DNA of 64,000 nt from a virus (IMGVR_UViG_3300041411_000178:1-64000), one strand, 5' to 3'; shown: positions 9,757 to 19,596, counted from the first letter of the stretch. The notes: generated by a model not told the origin, from the letters alone. Numbers and translations are program-made.

Positions 9757-12700
9757 ATGAATATCCCATCGGCGAACACGCTGAGTCCCCTAGACGCAGT
9801 AACGGGGGATGAAGCACTCTACCCCCAGTTCTACCGCGCCTTTGTACAGCGTAAGCGTCAAGAGTTGATCGCCCCTGTGTTCATCGGGATTGGCGAGATT
9901 ATCTTGCCACGTGGGTCGCTGGTTCACTTCTTCCCAAACAACCCACAAGAGATCGGTCCTTCGATTTCTGAAGCCTTTATCAGCAACTACCCGGATGAGG
10001 TGTTTGTTGAGTTCCCGGCGAAGTACACCCCGGTGATTGGCAACGGTCGCGCAGTACAGATCGAACCCCGCAAGATCATCACGGGTTATCGTGGGTCGCA
10101 CTACAAGTACAACTGGACCAAGGACATCAACACGGTCTACAACAAGGACAAGGTACTGGTTGTTAAGAGCTACGGCCTCGCCGACATGCTCTGGCATCCA
10201 CGTGCTTCGCTGTTTATCAATTTCGAGAAGTATTACAACCACTTCAACCTGTTGATGGATGGCGTTAACGAAGAAGCTGAGCGCAGCAAACGCCGTAAGC
10301 AGTTCTACCGTATTGACCTGCCGCTGCACATGCCGTCGTTTACTGACCTGATGATCGACTACGACCATTACGTCGAAAGCTTCCGTGACGGTAAGCCGTT
10401 GCCGAGCAACAAGACCGTTCGGACTACCAAGCAGGAGAACTCCTACTGGTTGATGGACTGGATGGCGTTCCTGTTTGGTGACAACGAATTCAGTCTGCTG
10501 AATAAGCTGTCTGATAAAGCGATCGAAGATTTCCACCTGATCTTTGTTTTCAACAGTCGTGCACTGGTGATTCACCTGGGTACGCTGAAAGGGTGGTTGG
10601 ATGCAGAGATGGATCCTAAAGCAAAAGCCAAGGAAGGCAGCGCGCCAAAGAGCAACCGTGATAAACACGGAAAGCGTTTGAACGCATCCAAGCGTGTTTA
10701 CCTGGCCTTGCTGAACCTTACCCGAGGTGGTGTCTCGGAAGAGGAAGTAGTAAAAGAGGAAAAATCCGATGGAAGAGGAGAAGAAACAGCGTCGGCTGGG
10801 GGCGTGGTTGCAGAAGCGCCGGGAGCTGAGAAAGGGAAAGGCAAAGTATCCGGTGGATCCGGAGAAGGAACGCTTCCTCGCAAAAATGACAGTAAGCGAA
10901 CTGTTGATCATCCTGATCCTCTCCGTGATGCTTTCGGTGGCGGTCAAAAAGCTGACGACGGAGTTCATGAAGGGGCCGGACAAGAGGGAGACGGAACAAA
11001 TTCTGAAAGCCTTGAAGAGTGGACATCACACGTAGACGACCGTCTGCTGGAACAAGACAAGGTGGTTGCAGATACTTCGATCAAGAAGGATCCGTTTCCC
11101 AAGTTTGAAAGTGGCGTAGGGGCTGCTCTGGAAGAAGTAGCGCGTGAGGGTAAGCTGTCTGTTTCCACTCAGCAGTTCTTCATGCGTAAAGCGACTCAGG
11201 TGTATCACATCGAAATGGAAAACGGCCAGAGTCTGGCTGAATACATGGAGATCAAACCAGAGGAGCTGAAGACGCTTACCAGCGACGCAAAGATCGAGGG
11301 TAACTTCCCCACGATTCTCGACCAATCGATGCTCCAGAGCCGTGCCAAGGTCTTGAAGCAGGGTTATGTGGACAAGTTCCTGCATAAGGACATTGCCCGC
11401 ATGGCAGTCGGTATTCAAAACGCCGGCTTTGCGTTGAACGACTACAAGCATGAGCAGATCCACGGTGTAGAAGGTTCCTACGACGTTGTGACGATGCAAG
11501 TCCACCACGTCGATGGCGAACAGTCGACTCACCAGGTTCGCTTCCCTATGGTGAACAAGGACAGTTCCTTCACTGTTGACGGGGTTAAGTCCCACCTGCA
11601 ACTGCAACGCATGGAACTGCCGATCCGCAAGATCGACGCCAGTACTGTGTTGTTGACCAGTCACTACGACCGCCAGCTCATGGTGACCCGTAGCAAGAAG
11701 GTTGTGGACGATCTGGGTGTGTGGCTGAAGAAACAGATCCTGCTGCGTGCTATGGCTGACAAGGACATCACGCTCAGTCGTGGTAATGGTCGTAACCGTG
11801 ACTATACTGGTCCGCGGATCTACACCATCTTGGCCAGTCGTTTCCAGTGGATCAATGTCGGCGGCTACATGCTGGACTTCCGCATCGAGAAGCTGCTGGA
11901 AGAGTATCCAGAGTTCAAGAAGTTCACCAAGCCGGACATGTTCCTGGTGGGCGTCAAGGACAAGAAGCCGATCACGATCGACAGCTACGGCAACCTCTAC
12001 CTGGACGGTGTTGAGTTTAACACCTTTGAAGGGTTGATGGGGATCAACTTCAGCAAAGCACCTAACGAACATGCCGTGATCAACATCAGCGGCTTTCAGT
12101 TTCCTCTGGGTGTTGTGCTGTGTTACTACTTCGGGATTGACGAACTGCTGAAGATCGTTAAGGCTACCACTCGAAGTGTCCCTATGGGTACCCGGCCTAA
12201 GTTGGCGGATGATGAATACGCCATTCAGTTCAACGACGAGTATTTGATCTTTAACCGTCGTGAGAAACTGTCCACCTTGATCTTCGGTGGGATGCCTAAG
12301 TTGAACAACATCAGTAACTTCAGCCGAAGTGACCTGAACAACAAAGGTATCTGGGGTCCGCTGATGGGAGACCCTAAGGTTCGTCCTTCTCAGTTCCTGG
12401 AGATGAACCTGCTGTACAAAATGTTTATCGACCCGGTCACTAAAGACCAGTTGAAACGCATGGGTTACAGCGAGTCCTTCCATTACCTGCTGATCGATGC
12501 TGCGAAGCTGCTGGAAACCGACTACACCCCTCACGAGGTGGAATTGGAAGAACAGCGGATCGTTGGCTATGAGCGTTTCGCAGGGCACTTCTACAAGGTC
12601 ATGGTAGGGGCATCGCGTCAGTTCTTCAACAAAGGTAAGGGTCGTAAGCAGAAGCTGGAGATCAACCCTGAAGCTGTGATCATGAACATCCTCAAGGACA

Positions 12701-14127
12701 CCTCGGTTAACCGGGTAGAGGAAGTGGGCCCAATTCACCAGTGTAAGGATCAGGAGGAACTGACCTTTGGTGGCACGGGTGGTCGCAGTGAGATCACGGT
12801 AGTTAAGCGCGCACGTGTGCAGCTGAAAAGCTATCGTGGCAAGATCTCTGAGGCGAACAAGGATAGCGGCAAGGTAGGTTTCGTAACTTACTTGACGTCT
12901 GATCCTTTGATCCTCGACTACCGCGGCAACATCGACACCAAGAGTAAACCATCTGCTACCTCGCTGTATTCGGTAACAGGTAACCTCGCATTCGGTATGA
13001 ACAAGGACGATACCAAGCGTGGCATGTTTACCTCGACTCAGGCGTCTCAAGCGGTCAGTGCTGAAAACTACACCATGCCAATCACCCGCACAGGCTATGA
13101 CAACATCATTGCTCAGCGGACCTCTGAACTCTACAGCAAGGTTGCTAAAGAGGCCGGTAAGGTAACGGCTGTTGAAGACGACCATATGGAAATCACCTAT
13201 AACGACGGCAACACTGAAAAGTATCCGTTGGGTTTGGTTATTGGTGAAGCCAGTGGTGAGTACCATCGTCACACCCGCGTTACCGATATGAAAGTCGGCG
13301 ACAAGTTTACGAAGGGTGAGATCCTGGGTTGGGACAAGCAGTGGTTTGCGCGTGACCCATTCTGCCCAGGACAAGTGGTTTGGAAAAACGGTCGTCAAGT
13401 TCGTATTGCGCTGGTAGAAGACCAAGACACCTACGAAGACTCCATCGCGGTTTCGAAAGAGATCATGGAGGAATCGATTACCCCGTTCCTGACGAAGAAC
13501 ACCTTCGCCGTGGATGTGGATAAAGTTGTGACCTTCCGGGTTAAACTAGGTGACCAAATCGACTACGACGCGATTTTATGCGAAATTGAAGAGAGCCACC
13601 TGGCGGGGGCTGGAGAGGCGAATAGCCAAGTCGGGGATATCAACCGTCTGGGGATCAAGCAGATCCGCTCCAAGTACCACGGCCAGGTCGTGAAGATCGA
13701 GGTGATGTACAACTCACCCGCGGAAAAGATGTCGGACAGTGTGCGTAAACTGGTTGCTGCTTCGGACAAAGAACGCAAGCGCATGTCTTCGATTGATGGC
13801 AGTGTTCCAACAGGTAGCGTGAGTAACAACCTCAACGTGAGTAAGCCTGTATTGTCACCAGGAAAAGTATTGTTTACTGTCTACGTCGAATCCATGGATG
13901 GTTCTACCACCTCGGACAAATACGTAATTGCCAACCAGATGAAAGGTACTGTCAACGGTGTAATGAAGAAGCCGTTGATGACTCAAGACGGTCGTGTGGT
14001 AGACGTCAAGTGTAGCTTTAAAGGCGGCTTTAACCGCATGGTACTGAGCTTACGGGATCGACTGGGTACAAGTGAACTGTCGGTTGGGGTTACCAAACAG
14101 GCTATTGCCATTTACAGAGGTAAGTAA
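9757..14127 (+). CDS. RNA polymerase beta-like subunit (probable virion RNAP)
   Basis: A 1456-aa protein. Near residues 1222-1240 the segment EDQDTYEDSIAVSKE matches the beta motif GYNYEDSI, preceded by KVGDKFTKGEILG. The segment GDPKVRPSQFLEMNLLYK near 870 is also beta-like. It starts four bases after the beta' gene, so the two are cotranscribed and probably form one virion polymerase with a beta' C-terminal partner encoded elsewhere. Residues about 325-430 are a low-complexity Glu/Gly/Lys-rich linker unlike the rest. That stretch coincides exactly with a second, out-of-frame coding sequence (10769-11035), so its composition may be a by-product of overprinting. The ATG at 9757 has GGAG 10 nt upstream. 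Confidence 0.8.
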   Translation: MNIPSANTLSPLDAVTGDEALYPQFYRAFVQRKRQELIAPVFIGIGEIILPRGSLVHFFPNNPQEIGPSISEAFISNYPDEVFVEFPAKYTPVIGNGRAVQIEPRKIITGYRGSHYKYNWTKDINTVYNKDKVLVVKSYGLADMLWHPRASLFINFEKYYNHFNLLMDGVNEEAERSKRRKQFYRIDLPLHMPSFTDLMIDYDHYVESFRDGKPLPSNKTVRTTKQENSYWLMDWMAFLFGDNEFSLLNKLSDKAIEDFHLIFVFNSRALVIHLGTLKGWLDAEMDPKAKAKEGSAPKSNRDKHGKRLNASKRVYLALLNLTRGGVSEEEVVKEEKSDGRGEETASAGGVVAEAPGAEKGKGKVSGGSGEGTLPRKNDSKRTVDHPDPLRDAFGGGQKADDGVHEGAGQEGDGTNSESLEEWTSHVDDRLLEQDKVVADTSIKKDPFPKFESGVGAALEEVAREGKLSVSTQQFFMRKATQVYHIEMENGQSLAEYMEIKPEELKTLTSDAKIEGNFPTILDQSMLQSRAKVLKQGYVDKFLHKDIARMAVGIQNAGFALNDYKHEQIHGVEGSYDVVTMQVHHVDGEQSTHQVRFPMVNKDSSFTVDGVKSHLQLQRMELPIRKIDASTVLLTSHYDRQLMVTRSKKVVDDLGVWLKKQILLRAMADKDITLSRGNGRNRDYTGPRIYTILASRFQWINVGGYMLDFRIEKLLEEYPEFKKFTKPDMFLVGVKDKKPITIDSYGNLYLDGVEFNTFEGLMGINFSKAPNEHAVINISGFQFPLGVVLCYYFGIDELLKIVKATTRSVPMGTRPKLADDEYAIQFNDEYLIFNRREKLSTLIFGGMPKLNNISNFSRSDLNNKGIWGPLMGDPKVRPSQFLEMNLLYKMFIDPVTKDQLKRMGYSESFHYLLIDAAKLLETDYTPHEVELEEQRIVGYERFAGHFYKVMVGASRQFFNKGKGRKQKLEINPEAVIMNILKDTSVNRVEEVGPIHQCKDQEELTFGGTGGRSEITVVKRARVQLKSYRGKISEANKDSGKVGFVTYLTSDPLILDYRGNIDTKSKPSATSLYSVTGNLAFGMNKDDTKRGMFTSTQASQAVSAENYTMPITRTGYDNIIAQRTSELYSKVAKEAGKVTAVEDDHMEITYNDGNTEKYPLGLVIGEASGEYHRHTRVTDMKVGDKFTKGEILGWDKQWFARDPFCPGQVVWKNGRQVRIALVEDQDTYEDSIAVSKEIMEESITPFLTKNTFAVDVDKVVTFRVKLGDQIDYDAILCEIEESHLAGAGEANSQVGDINRLGIKQIRSKYHGQVVKIEVMYNSPAEKMSDSVRKLVAASDKERKRMSSIDGSVPTGSVSNNLNVSKPVLSPGKVLFTVYVESMDGSTTSDKYVIANQMKGTVNGVMKKPLMTQDGRVVDVKCSFKGGFNRMVLSLRDRLGTSELSVGVTKQAIAIYRGK
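10769..11035 (+). CDS. 88-aa single-pass membrane protein embedded (+1 frame) in the RNAP beta gene
   Basis: This frame lies wholly inside the beta gene and encodes a basic, amphipathic N-terminus (residues 1-40), one hydrophobic span at about 42-59 (SELLIILILSVMLSVAV) and a charged C-terminal tail. AGAGGA sits 8 nt before its ATG. Its codons look like ordinary phage coding sequence, while the overlapping beta frame is low-complexity here, which suggests the embedded frame is the constrained one. The endolysin downstream (14130) has no signal peptide and needs a membrane partner, so a holin or inner-membrane spanin role is possible, but nothing in the sequence proves it. No homologue is recognised. 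Confidence 0.5.
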   Translation: MEEEKKQRRLGAWLQKRRELRKGKAKYPVDPEKERFLAKMTVSELLIILILSVMLSVAVKKLTTEFMKGPDKRETEQILKALKSGHHT

Positions 14128-14129
14128 AG

Positions 14130-15050
14130 ATGAGCTTCCGGACAGTCAACGGGGTTAAGGACGTACAAGTGGTTCTCGAAGAGAGCCATGTCTACTCTGG
14201 CGGTATTGACGGCGTCTGGGGTGCTGGGTCGGCGAATGGGGTTCTGAAGCTTCTTCAGGACTACCATTTGTTCCTGAACGGGGGGCGCTCTGTGCCCCTC
14301 CCAGTTACCGCAGGCAAGGGTCTTGAAATACAAGGCATCAAGGACATCCAGAGCAACCTTAAGCTGGTGGGTCTGTACACCGGTGAAGTTGACGGTATTC
14401 CGGGTAACGGCAGCCTGGGTGGTTTGCGTCAAGCAGCCTTCAGCTATGCCAAGCGCAACAAGGTTCCGTTCTACGACCTCGGTTGGAGTGCACGGGTTCC
14501 TGCGGCCTTCACCAAGAAGGTACGTGACTGGGCTACACAGCGCAGCATGTTCCCCGGTGCGGCTTCTGCACTGATGGCGTGCATGTGCTTTGAATCAGGC
14601 GGCACCTTCCGTCCTGATAAACAGAACAACGGCGGTAGCAACTACTGGGGTCTGATCCAATTCGGTAAGGACGCGGTAGAAGACTTGGCTAAAACGTTTG
14701 GGTTGAAGATCACCCTGGATGACGTCAAGGCCATGAGTCAACTGGATCAACTCGATCTGGTGTTCAAGTATTTCGAAATGTGGCAGAAGCGCGGCAAGGT
14801 TTACAAGCGCCTCGAAGACTTCTATCTGACGATCTTCTATCCCGCTGCTGTGGGTAAGGGTCCAGACGAAGTTCTGTTCACCAAAGGTTCTGAGGTTCCT
14901 ATCATTGCCAAGTCGTATGTCCAGAACAACGGATTCGACATCAACAAGGATGGGGCCATCACCGTGGGCGAGATCTGTACTCGTCTCTACGATTTCTATT
15001 ACCAAGGGATGTCGGTCAAAAACCGTGTCTCCAGCCCTTCACCACTCTAA
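14130..15050 (+). CDS. Modular endolysin: two peptidoglycan-binding repeats plus lytic transglycosylase-like domain
   Basis: A 306-aa protein with two N-terminal PG_binding repeats, about residues 9-45 (VKDVQ...YSGGIDGVWG) and 70-106 (IKDIQ...YTGEVDGIPG), followed by a catalytic domain from about 125. The probable catalytic glutamate is E155 in CFESGG, followed by SNYWGLIQFG. This is the inverted modular layout of the phiKZ endolysin KZ144 and of EL188 (I recall about 260 and 292 aa). It cleaves host peptidoglycan at lysis. No signal peptide or membrane span, so release needs a holin or similar. The ATG at 14130 uses AGAGG inside the 3' end of the beta gene, so the endolysin is coupled to the virion RNAP operon. 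Confidence 0.85.
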   Translation: MSFRTVNGVKDVQVVLEESHVYSGGIDGVWGAGSANGVLKLLQDYHLFLNGGRSVPLPVTAGKGLEIQGIKDIQSNLKLVGLYTGEVDGIPGNGSLGGLRQAAFSYAKRNKVPFYDLGWSARVPAAFTKKVRDWATQRSMFPGAASALMACMCFESGGTFRPDKQNNGGSNYWGLIQFGKDAVEDLAKTFGLKITLDDVKAMSQLDQLDLVFKYFEMWQKRGKVYKRLEDFYLTIFYPAAVGKGPDEVLFTKGSEVPIIAKSYVQNNGFDINKDGAITVGEICTRLYDFYYQGMSVKNRVSSPSPL

Positions 15051-15071
15051 CCCTACCAGGAGATCGGTCCG

Positions 15072-15248
15072 ATGACTGATAAAGAGCAACTCATCACCAA
15101 CATCGTCACGGTAGCCAATACCGTGGAGGTGGTCAAAAAGACCCTCGCCAAAGTAGGGTTGCAGTTCCTTGCCCCTTTGGGTGAATCCATGCTGGATGAG
15201 AAAATCAGCAAGGCTATCGTGGGCTGCGTTCAAGGAGCGTCGAAATGA
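15072..15248 (+). CDS. Small unknown protein, 58 aa
   Basis: The ATG at 15072 follows a good ribosome site (CCAGGAGATC). The frame ends at the TGA at 15246-15248, overlapping the next ATG (15245) by four bases, which indicates translational coupling. The product begins MTDKEQLITNIVTVANTVE, is probably helical, and has no recognised motif. Its place between the endolysin and a conserved virion-type gene suggests a late role. Confidence 0.65.
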   Translation: MTDKEQLITNIVTVANTVEVVKKTLAKVGLQFLAPLGESMLDEKISKAIVGCVQGASK

Positions 15249-16774
15249 TTCGTGAATCCAGCATTGCACTGGGCGAACTGATCGCCGTTGGCGGGGGTAC
15301 CTTCCGCCCGAGTCAAGTGATCGCCGGCCTGAACGGTGAGTCCTCTGGCGCCCTGGCCTTTACTGACAACTTCCGTCAGGAGATCATGGATGCCAGCCAA
15401 GGCAACATGCACACCGAAACCGTTGAAGGCGCTTCTGATCGTCTGGCTGAGATGATCCGTGAGTCGTTGGGCAACATCCGCACTTACGGCGTGCCAATGG
15501 CGCGTCGTGTGTTGAAGGACACCCAGCTGCTGTATTCGCGTAAACAACTGCAAAGCCTGACCGAGCAGTTGGTCGAAGTCCAGTACATCAACGTGGACAA
15601 CGGCTTCTTCGAATCGGCGCTGTATCCAACTGAAGTCCGTGACAAGTCGCTCACCTACACCGGTGTTGACCTGAAGTTGGCCAACCAACTGAAATGGCGC
15701 TGGCCTGATCAGAAAGAGATCATCGACTTCATCGGTGCTTCTCACGGTGACCTCATCGCCATCCTCGAAGATGACGACGAAAGTCTGACCGACGCGGCCA
15801 GCCGTATCTCCGATTTCGGCGAACTGCAACAACTGTTCACGAACAACGACGGTATCTTCGATTTCTCGCAAATCAAGTCTGTTCGTTTCGTGCTGCTGCT
15901 GAAGATGTACGTCCTGCTGACCAAGATGTACTTCAGCGAAGATCCTGCGCCGTGGCTGGAAACGGGTGAACTGTCGACCTACCGCAGCTTCGTGAGCCTG
16001 CTGTGGAACGGCATGACTCTGTACCTCATCAAGCTGAAGCAGGTGGTGCAAGTGTACCGTCAGCGTCAACTGGTAATCGTGCCGGAGAAGCAGCCTTCGC
16101 TGACGCCTCACAGTCAGTCGCAATACGGTGACACTCGTTTCATGCAAGCCAAGCTGAAGGTGTTCTACACCAACGGTATCCTGGACAAGATCCAGTCGGC
16201 AGGCGTGGGTTTCACTGAATCGCTGATGGGTTACTACTGGGCATCGCTCACCGGTACCCCGATGACCATGACCGACTTCATCGCTGATGTGGGTAAAGGC
16301 GGTGTTCACGCCAAGGCTTACTACGGCCACATCCACGAGAAGCTCTCGACTCAGTCGCGTGACCTGTTCATCAAGGGTGGCGTTAAAGCGATCTTCGACT
16401 TCATCAGCGAGAACCCTGCGCTGCTGGAACGTGCGAATGCCAGTCGTGGCGAAAACCAGATGCTGATGAGCTGGGTAGCGGGTACCTTCTCCGGTCAACT
16501 GGAAAAGGCTCACTACATTCTGGCTGAGCGTTTCAGCGGTGATGCTGTGCTCGACGTTGCCGGTGGCGATGACGGTGCTGATCCTCGTCTGGACGCACTG
16601 CTGGAAACCACGCTGATCCCTGCGTTCCTGCGTGCCTGTGGTGCCACCCTGACGGCGGACATCATCGAAGCCACCTTCGTGGACACGAGCAAAGAAGACA
16701 ACGTCATGGACAAGCGTGAGCGCCTGACCGTTGCGGTGGTTAACGAACTCGTGAAACGCCTGCTCGGAGCTTAA
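15245..16774 (+). CDS. Conserved phiKZ-type protein, probably virion-associated, 509 aa
   Basis: No domain recognised. The protein is largely helical with an acidic patch near residues 175-185 (LEDDDES). Its codons are strongly biased toward C/G endings, as in highly expressed genes of this window. It sits between the RNAP/endolysin block and the protease, where phiKZ has conserved genes of unknown function (gp176/gp177 region as I recall). Start codon overlaps the stop of the 58-aa gene. Confidence 0.7.
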   Translation: MIRESSIALGELIAVGGGTFRPSQVIAGLNGESSGALAFTDNFRQEIMDASQGNMHTETVEGASDRLAEMIRESLGNIRTYGVPMARRVLKDTQLLYSRKQLQSLTEQLVEVQYINVDNGFFESALYPTEVRDKSLTYTGVDLKLANQLKWRWPDQKEIIDFIGASHGDLIAILEDDDESLTDAASRISDFGELQQLFTNNDGIFDFSQIKSVRFVLLLKMYVLLTKMYFSEDPAPWLETGELSTYRSFVSLLWNGMTLYLIKLKQVVQVYRQRQLVIVPEKQPSLTPHSQSQYGDTRFMQAKLKVFYTNGILDKIQSAGVGFTESLMGYYWASLTGTPMTMTDFIADVGKGGVHAKAYYGHIHEKLSTQSRDLFIKGGVKAIFDFISENPALLERANASRGENQMLMSWVAGTFSGQLEKAHYILAERFSGDAVLDVAGGDDGADPRLDALLETTLIPAFLRACGATLTADIIEATFVDTSKEDNVMDKRERLTVAVVNELVKRLLGA

Positions 16775-16777
16775 CCG

Positions 16778-17503
16778 ATGGACGTCGGCAATCTCAAGCA
16801 CGACCCCAAGATTGCAGACCGCCTGTTGATTGAAATGGAAGATGGGTCCGTTATTGCTAAACGCGATTTCGAGATTCATCTTCCTAAGCGTTTCGTTGAC
16901 AGCGGCATGGCAGAGGTTGGGGAAACAGTCACAACGCCAGTGGTGCTTGGGTTGGTGATCCCAGGGGATAGTTACGCTCCCCTGATGTCATTGATGGACA
17001 TTACCCTCGTTCCGTTGAGCATTCGTGAAGTTGCAATCAAGGGCACCCAGTACCTGGTGTTGGAGTTTACCAAAGGTGACACGGTAATCGACAACATCAA
17101 CGTGCTGCAAGAGCCCAATCACCCGTACGCGTATTACATGGAGTTCCTCTACTACGCCAAGCGTCCTTGGTATGTCACTGAAAACGCCTTGTCGTCGATG
17201 TTTGACTTGGCAGCTTCGCAGAGTGGCGACCCGGTAGGTAGCAGTCCTCAGGTGATGCGCGTCTACATGTCATTAATGTTCCGTGATCCAGACAACCTGG
17301 AGAAGCCGTACCGGTACAGTAAGGCGATGTTGGAAGGACGACCTCCAGTCATTGTAGGTCTTAATAACAGTGGGCTCCTGATCGACGGTACGTTCCCGAA
17401 AATCATGGGCGGTTACCAACGTGACAACACGGTAGCGGCTATTGTGAACCCTGATGACCGTGTTACTGACCTGGAGAAGATTATTAAAGGGGTCCCAGTA
17501 TGA
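16778..17503 (+). CDS. Unknown protein next to prohead protease, 241 aa
   Basis: The 241-aa product has no recognised motif and looks like a mixed beta-rich fold. CGGAGC precedes the ATG. Its TGA overlaps the ATG of the protease gene (17500), so the two are translationally coupled, which suggests a role in capsid assembly or maturation. Confidence 0.7.
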   Translation: MDVGNLKHDPKIADRLLIEMEDGSVIAKRDFEIHLPKRFVDSGMAEVGETVTTPVVLGLVIPGDSYAPLMSLMDITLVPLSIREVAIKGTQYLVLEFTKGDTVIDNINVLQEPNHPYAYYMEFLYYAKRPWYVTENALSSMFDLAASQSGDPVGSSPQVMRVYMSLMFRDPDNLEKPYRYSKAMLEGRPPVIVGLNNSGLLIDGTFPKIMGGYQRDNTVAAIVNPDDRVTDLEKIIKGVPV

Positions 17504-18360
17504 GCCAGATACTTACATTTGGTAGCACGGTGTTGGAAGGTAGTGGTAAGCGCGGGATCCTCAAACCGATGGAGCCCGGCGGTCATTACTACCTGATGAA
17601 CGCGGGTGGTTTCAACATCAAAAACCGCGGTGGCGTGGGTTATCGTTTCAATGACTACGTCAAAGAGTGCATGAACCCAGACAGCGACCTGAACCGTCGT
17701 GCAGCGGAAAACCAGCTCTGGTGTGAGTTGGGGCACCCTCCGCAGTACTTCTGGACCCGTGAAGGCGGGCGCATCATTCAAACGCCTATCACGGATCTGT
17801 ATCAGTGGATCCATCGTCTGCGTACAGTGTTGGAACCCAACGTCTGCGCGTCGATCCGGAAGATCCACTTCCTCTTGACCGGTGGCGACAAAGACCCGGT
17901 GCACAACAAAGTAGAGATCCGTTCATTCGGTCCTCTCAAAGAAGTGTTCCAGGACAGCATCGAAGATCCGGACATGAACACCGCAATCTCCATCCGTACG
18001 GTTACCAAGCCGCAGCAGATGGGTGATCGTAACCGTGAAGTTGAATACTGGACGGGCTACGACGTGGTGATGGAGCAGGGCATGTTGAACGCCTGCAAAC
18101 ACCGTACCGCAGGTCTGGAGGACTTCCTGTCTTCGGCCCTGTACAACCCAGAGCCTGCGGAAGTTATGGCAACGGTTGACGAGTTCCTGTTCATGTGCAA
18201 GCAAACGGTGCACGGTGAGGCAGCGAAAGCTCGCTTTGCAGGTACTGAGAGCTACGAGCGGGTTACTTCGATGATTCGTGAAGTAGAACAACGTCTTCGT
18301 GGTCAACACGACAAGAAGATTCAGGTTGTGCGTTCCAGTGCTCTGTCGATCTTCAAGTAA
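17500..18360 (+). CDS. Prohead (morphogenetic) protease, phiKZ gp175 / T4 gp21-like
   Basis: A 286-aa protein resembling the serine proteases that mature phage proheads. The segment LWCELGHPP puts the probable catalytic histidine at H79, and ISIRT the probable nucleophile at S164, in the order and spacing of T4 gp21-type and herpesvirus-type proteases. In phiKZ the homologue gp175 processes head and inner-body proteins and lies next to the virion RNAP genes, as here. A strong terminator follows at 18369-18404. Function is inferred from motif and position; the third catalytic residue was not assigned. Confidence 0.65.
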   Translation: MSQILTFGSTVLEGSGKRGILKPMEPGGHYYLMNAGGFNIKNRGGVGYRFNDYVKECMNPDSDLNRRAAENQLWCELGHPPQYFWTREGGRIIQTPITDLYQWIHRLRTVLEPNVCASIRKIHFLLTGGDKDPVHNKVEIRSFGPLKEVFQDSIEDPDMNTAISIRTVTKPQQMGDRNREVEYWTGYDVVMEQGMLNACKHRTAGLEDFLSSALYNPEPAEVMATVDEFLFMCKQTVHGEAAKARFAGTESYERVTSMIREVEQRLRGQHDKKIQVVRSSALSIFK

Positions 18361-18368
18361 TACCCCTT

Positions 18369-18410
18369 ATAACTGCTACCGGGGGCGACCCCGGTAGCAG
18401 TTATATTTAT
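18369..18410 (+). terminator. Strong terminator after the protease operon
   Basis: The arms 18371-18384 and 18389-18402 form a perfect 14-bp stem closed by a GCGA (GNRA) tetraloop, extended by two A-T pairs outside and followed by TATATTTATT. Confidence 0.85.
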
Positions 18411-18473
18411 TCACGGCACCACGATACATATAGCAATTAGTGCATTTTGTTAAAAACCATGAGGATGAAGTTA

Positions 18474-19586
18474 ATGGATATTGAATCGCGTGCGGCTACG
18501 CAGCTGTTGGAAACACTGTCTTTCGTAAACACACTGCGCGAAGTCACCGGCGGGGTTAAAATCATTCAGGCACTTCTGGAGACTTCCTCGAAAGAGTGGG
18601 ACAACTCCAAAGATGCCAACGACGACACTCACCTGATCCAGGGTGTAGCAGTCAGCACCAAGAAGTCCGATGCTGTTCACGTTTATATCGCCAAGATCGT
18701 GGCACAGCACATGCGTTCGGTGGGCAATCGTCAAACGGCGTGGACCAAAGGCACCATCGCTTCCGAGCACCACACCAACGTGGCCATCACCAACCGTATC
18801 GCCGCCGGCGACTTCCAGACTCACGTCGATCTGTTCAAGATTGTTGCTGGTCGTCTGCTGGGTTACGACGATGGTCTGTTCGACTTCGCTCTGGCTGAAA
18901 CACCGCGTGACAAAGCAGAAGCGCTGGTTGCCTACATGGCCACTCGCTTCGACCTGTCGGATGACCGCAATTGCGCACTGTCCGATTACCCGAATGCGAC
19001 CGACTTCGTTGAAATGATGTTCGAGAAGGAAGGTTTCACCAACGAATACTTCCTCAAGACCATCGGGCAGGTTATCTCGTACTTCGCGAATCCTACCAAC
19101 GACGCCGGTAGCCATCTGACCGATCCGTTCGACGTAATCGACATGCTGGCCACTGAGTCGGACTTCGACTCCCTGACGTCGGCTACAACGCTCCTGGGCG
19201 TTACTGTACACACCATCATCCTGGACAAGCATGACCTGGATCCAGAAGCCACTGTCGCAGAACTCCGTAAGGTGTATGGTGATGTGAAGTTCATCGCACC
19301 CAACGGTGTACTGGACCTGAACAGCGACGAAGCCCCAGTTGTTCAAGTGGGCGTTGTCGATGCTCATCGCGAAGCCAGTCTGACCGTGAAACGTATCGAT
19401 GAAATCGTTCCGGCATCCACCGTCAAGATCGATGCAGCATTGAAAGGTGAAGAGACTGTTCTCGGTTTCGATCATCGCAACGGTGACTACAAGCTTGCCG
19501 GTGATGGCAAATCGGTTTCCGGTGAAGCCCCTTTCCGTACGGTCACTGCTGACTATCCGGAAGAAGCAGAGAAGCCAGTTGAGTAA
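18474..19586 (+). CDS. Unknown protein, 370 aa
   Basis: The ATG at 18474 was chosen over in-frame upstream starts because GAGG lies about 9 nt before it. The product begins MDIESRAATQLLETL, has a helical N-terminal half and a beta-rich, acidic C-terminal part ending EEAEKPVE. No motif recognised. It stands alone between a terminator and an early-type promoter region, and its codons are C/G-ending like other highly expressed genes here. Confidence 0.65.
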   Translation: MDIESRAATQLLETLSFVNTLREVTGGVKIIQALLETSSKEWDNSKDANDDTHLIQGVAVSTKKSDAVHVYIAKIVAQHMRSVGNRQTAWTKGTIASEHHTNVAITNRIAAGDFQTHVDLFKIVAGRLLGYDDGLFDFALAETPRDKAEALVAYMATRFDLSDDRNCALSDYPNATDFVEMMFEKEGFTNEYFLKTIGQVISYFANPTNDAGSHLTDPFDVIDMLATESDFDSLTSATTLLGVTVHTIILDKHDLDPEATVAELRKVYGDVKFIAPNGVLDLNSDEAPVVQVGVVDAHREASLTVKRIDEIVPASTVKIDAALKGEETVLGFDHRNGDYKLAGDGKSVSGEAPFRTVTADYPEEAEKPVE

Positions 19587-19596
19587 GTGATGTCCG

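Noticed and set aside
11026-13425. A 799-codon leftward frame antisense to the RNAP beta gene
   Set aside because: The + strand carries recognisable beta motifs throughout; the antisense product is His/Val/Gln-rich with no motif.
15230-16879. A 549-codon leftward frame over the 509-aa conserved gene
   Set aside because: The opposite strand is part of a coupled operon with ATGA overlaps on both sides; the antisense frame shows only reverse-complement codon bias.
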